Shown here piece after piece: positions 60,661-64,000 of a stretch of 64,000 nucleotides of DNA (its first letter is position 1; each line of letters opens with the position of its first letter). A program made the translations under genes and the position numbers. The notes beneath the pieces are model-generated. The model was not told the origin of the DNA, ran no database searches, and was given only the letters and a program-made list of their open reading frames with translations. The stretch is from Coriobacteriaceae bacterium AM100-PB1-1D-6A (lineage in GTDB: Bacteria; Actinomycetota; Coriobacteriia; Coriobacteriales; Coriobacteriaceae): the NCBI GenBank assembly GCA_027660625.1, contig JAQDNC010000005.1, forward strand, positions 91,529 to 155,528. The letters are read 5' to 3'.

Positions 60661-60710
60661 TATGGGAGCATTGCGGAGATTCGAACCTCGGTCGAAGCCG
60701 GAGTGGATGC

Positions 60711-60733
60711 GCGGAATCCTATACGTCGCACCA
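60711..60733 (+). pseudogene. tRNA-Arg 3'-end fragment, decayed
   Basis: GCGGAATCCTATACGTCGCACCA-like 3' end (one change against the intact tRNA) with no upstream tRNA body. It is followed by a degenerate terminator copy (AAAGCTCCCAACAACGACTG). Confidence 0.6.
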
Positions 60734-60849
60734 ATAGACTTTAAAGCTCCCAACAACGACTGCTCTTCTATATCGCGAGGCATCGAAGATCGCACCAAGC
60801 CCTCCAAATGAGTAAAAACTAAATTCAATAACTTTTTTTGAAAAAATGC

Positions 60850-60878
60850 TTGACCATTATTCAGTCCATGTGCATAAT
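60850..60878 (+). promoter_or_regulatory. Promoter of third tRNA-Arg
   Basis: TTGACC (60850-60855), 17-bp spacer, CATAAT (60873-60878), preceded by ACTTTTTTTGAAAAAATG. Confidence 0.8.
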
Positions 60879-60890
60879 AATCAACAAGTC

Positions 60891-60967
60891 GCGGCGTTAC
60901 CTCAGCTGGATAGAGGGTCTGACTACGAATCAGAACGTCATAGGTTCGAATCCTATACGCCGCACCA
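60891..60967 (+). tRNA. tRNA-Arg (ACG), copy 3
   Basis: Identical 77-nt tRNA with anticodon ACG and encoded CCA, driven by its own promoter. Confidence 0.95.
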
Positions 60968-60978
60968 TTTGAGATTAA

Positions 60979-61006
60979 AGCTCCCGGCAACGGGGGCTTT
61001 TCTTTT
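60979..61006 (+). terminator. Terminator of tRNA-Arg copy 3
   Basis: AGCTCCC (60979-60985) pairs with GGGGGCT (60992-60998), then TTTCTTTT. Confidence 0.7.
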
Positions 61007-61021
61007 ACGTAAACACTGCAT

Positions 61022-61224
61022 GGATTCGAACCTCGGTCGAGGCGCGAGCGTGAAGCGGACGCGGAGCGTCCGTAGCGAGCGGGCGAGTCCGCCGGCGGGC
61101 GGGCGAAGCCGGTGCGGATCCGCGAAGCGGATGCGCGGAATCCTATACGCCGCACCAATTGAAATTGAAAGCCTCCGGCAACGGGGGCTTTTCTTATGGG
61201 CAGGCGTCGCATGGATTCGAACCT
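61022..61224. repeat. tRNA-Arg-linked palindromic element with duplicated tRNA 3' end
   Basis: GGATTCGAACCT (61022-61033) is an inverted T-arm. Next comes GCGAGCGTGAAG, the hairpin CGGACGC-GGA-GCGTCCG (61056-61072), and TAGCGAGCGGGCGAGTCCGC. A direct copy of the tRNA 3' end (61138-61157), a terminator copy (about 61168-61195) and a second inverted T-arm (61213-61224) follow. Confidence 0.75.
61138..61157 (+). pseudogene. tRNA-Arg 3'-end fragment
   Basis: The last 20 nt match the 3' end of the intact tRNA-Arg, including CCA, without the rest of the tRNA. It is the right border of the tRNA-linked element. Confidence 0.65.
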
Positions 61225-61331
61225 CGGTCAAAGGGGACTATTTCTCATCGACTCGTGTAAGATTTCGAATATGCGCCTTGGTGAGCCCGTGGCGCGCTCT
61301 TTCTTTAGACGACCGATCAGGGTGATATTTC

Positions 61332-63773
61332 GTGGCAGAGCGTCCGACATACAAGCTCAGGTTTCTCGATCCCAAAAAGCGCTTTCCGGCCATGCCCGAG
61401 CAGCCTGCGGGACGCTCGTATGGCGTGGTTTGGAAGCTCTTTGACGAGGACCCGCATGAATCATGCTATGTCGTCGAATTCGTCGGCAAAAGCCATGTGT
61501 CGCTTTTGGGCTACGTGAGCGTTTCGGGTGAGGTCTATAAGGTGGACCGTCCCGTTAACGAGGTATCGCTGCCCGACGATCCCGACATGCAACTGATTCT
61601 TGACAAGTCCGATTCCAATATCGGTGAGATTGCGGTCAGGGGCGCCGATGGGACGATGCATTCCCGGGCGCGAGTCATCGGCTCTCCCGAAGGCACCATG
61701 CGCGAGCAATCCGATCGCGAGACGTGGAATTCGACACGCAGCCTTCGCTACGGCGAGTTCATGGCCTCGATGTTCTTGCGTTACGTGGTATTCGCCGATT
61801 CTGAAAACGCTGTCTCAAGCACGGCAGACGGTGACGGCCTCGACGAGGGCATGAAAAATGCCGTCGACAAGATCAAACTTGTAAAACTCCCCGAGCCGGT
61901 TGAGGTACTGCTGGGTTTTGATTCCACGCCGCTGCCCGATGCAATCGAAACGTTGCTCTACCGCATTGACCATACAGATAATCCAAGTGGCATTGAGCGC
62001 TATGCCGCCGCTTTGATGGGCGAAGTCAATCTGCCTCGCCTGCGCACCATTGCGGCCAAAACCGAAATGAGCCTGGCGCGCATCGATCGCTCAAGGCTCT
62101 TCTATCTCAATTTTGACCGTAGCCTGCTGGACCAGGACGAGATCGATACCCTGCTTGCCGTCGAGTGCCGCCTGAACCGCCTATCGGGCATTCTTGAGCG
62201 TATTGGGGCAGGGTTGGGCCCCGTTGCCTCGTCGCCGAGCTTTGAGGGCTGCTCGCTCTTTGACCTATGGCACATCAGCAAGACGACAAACGACGTTCCT
62301 CGCCTGCTCGAAACGCTGTCGAATGACAACCCGTGGGCCAAGCCGGGGACGGTTGCGTGCCAGCCGGGTGGCGAGTGGGACGTTCGCACCCGCTTTGCAC
62401 GTATCGTAGAAGCGCTCAACGTGGTCACGCGGCTCGACTACACCTATCGAGCGAACGTCGCCGAGGGCATCATGCTGGTGCGATTTGGCCGCACGGTTGT
62501 CGATGCTATGCCGCAGCGCGAATACGATGCTCAAGATGACGCCTGGCGCGAGGTGGATGAGCCTAAGCGCGCAGCATGGGCCACCGAGCACGATGCGCGT
62601 ATTGCGCTTACACTCGCAGCGGCATGCTTTGCCTCGGGTGCTCGCATCACGCGCTGCTACGTGCAGATTGCGGCTCCCGACGGCGAGCAGGGCGAGCGCG
62701 TTGTTAAAACGTACTCCTTTGGCCGTGCGGCTTATCTGGCCGATTGCGTTTCTGTCGCCAAGGATCTTGAGAGCATGGATATGGACGATATGCCGTGTAA
62801 GCGTGTGCTTGAGGCGTATGAGGCAGATGCACCGGACATGATTGAGCCTGCAGAGGTTCACGCCCGGCCACGTGATGACCATCGTCCACTGCCGCCTGCG
62901 CTTCGCGATTTGCTGCTCGCTGATACGGCTGATGAGCTTGAGGTCATGGAGGAGGACGATGACCCGTATGTGGCGCGCGTCATTGAGTTGCGCGAGCGGG
63001 CCAAAGTTGACCGTGCGGGTGCGTTTGAGGGCTTTTCTCGCCTTGTCGAGGAACTGGAAGCCAAGTGTGCTGTTGCTGAGCTTTTGGCGACGGGCCCGGT
63101 GCAGACCCAGTTCTGCGACAACCAGCTGGTGCGCATGGTGCTGCCGGTGATGGAGGAAGACCGTTCCGTGCGTATCCTTCGCGCTCCCGATGCGCTGTAT
63201 TTTGCCCAGCACGAGATCTGCAGCTTTTACGCCGAACAAGAGGACTTTGAGCGTGCACTGCCCGAGGTGCGTCGTCTCTACGATTTGGCGCGCTCGTCCA
63301 TGCAGTCTCACTTTGCCCTGATCAACGTGCTAGCACGCCTGGAGCGCTATGACGAGATTATCGAGGTGGCGCGCCACGGCCTGCGCATCGCCAGCGACCG
63401 GCCTTCGATCGGTTACCTGTTCTATCGCCTGGCGTTTGCCTATTGGAACTGCGACCAGCTCGAGCTGGCGCTGGCGTGCTACCGCCTGGTGCCGCGCGGC
63501 GAGGAGTCAGGCGGCAGCGCGCAGGAGGAGATGCAGGGCCTTATGAACGAGATGGGCGTCATCAAACCGCCCACGTTTGAGGAGGCTGTCGAGACCATCC
63601 GCAAGGCAGGTCTTGAGCTGCCGCCGGTGCCCGCCGTGACCAATCAACTCGCGGATGCTGCCGTGCAACTCGTCGATAACGGCTTCTTTTTCTTGGCGCG
63701 CGGCTGCATCTATCAAATGTGGCGCACCATGGGCAACGACGAGCTCGGCTCCCTCAACCGCTCGCTGGGGTAG
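61332..63773 (+). CDS. Large hypothetical protein with TPR-like C-terminus
   Basis: The product is 813 residues. GTG at 61332; AGGGTGA lies 6 bp upstream. It is soluble with no signal peptide. The first 90 residues are beta-rich (FVGKSHVSLLGYVSVSGEVY). The middle is helical and acidic. From about 620 helical pairs (YAEQEDFERALPEVRRLYDL; INVLARLERYDEIIEVARHG; AYWNCDQLELALACYRLV) look like tetratricopeptide repeats. No enzyme motif was recognised. It is monocistronic. A scaffold or regulatory role is possible. Confidence 0.75.
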   Translation: MAERPTYKLRFLDPKKRFPAMPEQPAGRSYGVVWKLFDEDPHESCYVVEFVGKSHVSLLGYVSVSGEVYKVDRPVNEVSLPDDPDMQLILDKSDSNIGEIAVRGADGTMHSRARVIGSPEGTMREQSDRETWNSTRSLRYGEFMASMFLRYVVFADSENAVSSTADGDGLDEGMKNAVDKIKLVKLPEPVEVLLGFDSTPLPDAIETLLYRIDHTDNPSGIERYAAALMGEVNLPRLRTIAAKTEMSLARIDRSRLFYLNFDRSLLDQDEIDTLLAVECRLNRLSGILERIGAGLGPVASSPSFEGCSLFDLWHISKTTNDVPRLLETLSNDNPWAKPGTVACQPGGEWDVRTRFARIVEALNVVTRLDYTYRANVAEGIMLVRFGRTVVDAMPQREYDAQDDAWREVDEPKRAAWATEHDARIALTLAAACFASGARITRCYVQIAAPDGEQGERVVKTYSFGRAAYLADCVSVAKDLESMDMDDMPCKRVLEAYEADAPDMIEPAEVHARPRDDHRPLPPALRDLLLADTADELEVMEEDDDPYVARVIELRERAKVDRAGAFEGFSRLVEELEAKCAVAELLATGPVQTQFCDNQLVRMVLPVMEEDRSVRILRAPDALYFAQHEICSFYAEQEDFERALPEVRRLYDLARSSMQSHFALINVLARLERYDEIIEVARHGLRIASDRPSIGYLFYRLAFAYWNCDQLELALACYRLVPRGEESGGSAQEEMQGLMNEMGVIKPPTFEEAVETIRKAGLELPPVPAVTNQLADAAVQLVDNGFFFLARGCIYQMWRTMGNDELGSLNRSLG

Positions 63774-64000
63774 GAGCGGCATAGAAGGGCTGGACCGCGC
63801 TTGTCATCCCATTTGCTCGCCATGCCGACAAAACGAAGGGGCTACTGCTACCGGCGGTACCGGGAACATTTGCGTATAGATAAGGTATAACGAATTTAAG
63901 TCGTAACGAATTAAAGTACGAATTACTGTATCGAGCAGGTTGATCGCGTCGAAAATGTTGGTGTAAGGGCGGCGCCCTAGCGCCCGTTTAACGAAGAACG
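63774..64000. other. Terminal intergenic region with spaced repeats
   Basis: It contains TAACGAATTTAAG (63888-63900), TAACGAATTAAAG (63904-63916) and a third partial copy TACGAATTAC (63917-63926). Spacing is 16 then 13 bp. These could be binding sites for the promoter of a gene beyond the window. No gene or tRNA is seen. Confidence 0.45.

Noticed and set aside
60437..61224. Minus-strand tRNA genes at the inverted T-arms
   Set aside because: Only the T-arm (12-13 nt) is present; there is no anticodon arm, D-arm or acceptor pairing, so these are fragments and not genes.

Overview
The window is high-GC, gene-dense DNA from a low-redundancy bacterial chromosome. A Coriobacteriia member close to Collinsella is the best guess. 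The reasons are the GC-rich codon use, the Tad pilus locus without a secretin (single-membrane envelope), a Phe T-box leader, a SipW-dependent secretion locus and the overall gene style. This is inference from family knowledge; no search was run.

Left part (1-16.9 kb): the 3' end of a PilZ-domain (c-di-GMP receptor) gene is followed by an extracellular-appendage locus. Seven secreted or anchored proteins share a C-terminal motif of the form W-[LM]-E-G-x-D-P-x-C-x-N. One of them appears frameshifted. Six carry a SipW-type signal peptide (hydrophobic stretch, then ATYAWF-like). Downstream lie two archaeal/ER-type signal peptidases that bracket a membrane-anchored McrB-like AAA+ ATPase and a DUF2357-like protein with a roughly 350-residue Ala-rich coiled coil. 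The block 7758-16855 looks like one operon. A DUF5710-type gene, a PD-(D/E)XK-like gene, tRNA-Val and palindromic repeats interrupt the left half.

Middle (17-39 kb): mostly housekeeping genes. They are a DMT transporter, a DUF4012 protein, glmM, an M32 carboxypeptidase, a Phe T-box with pheS-pheT, a Co/Ni ECF transporter (cbiM-cbiQ-cbiO) with a promoter and operator-like palindrome, a zinc-dependent phospholipase C-like protein, a second PD-(D/E)XK-like paralogue, pyruvate kinase, a Ca2+-type P-type ATPase and rsgA.

39.2-48.9 kb: a complete Tad/Flp pilus operon (cpaB, tadZ, tadA, tadB, tadC, flp, several TadE/F/G-like pseudopilins) ending in a DUF192 gene. No prepilin peptidase is visible. 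With the SipW locus and the PilZ gene this makes a surface- and biofilm-oriented region.

49-64 kb: tRNA-Phe, tRNA-Leu and a tandem tRNA-Arg(ACG) array, interleaved with rsmI, metG, rsmA, tatD, an SPFH protein, rlmH, proC, serS, an unusual GH5-like protein and a large unknown protein. Downstream of the tRNA terminators sits a recurring structure: an inverted copy of the tRNA T-arm followed by a GC-rich hairpin element with compensated stems, and at two loci a second copy of the tRNA 3' end plus terminator. Several other intergenic inverted-repeat (MITE- or REP-like) elements are present. No CRISPR array, rRNA gene, transposase or prophage gene was seen.
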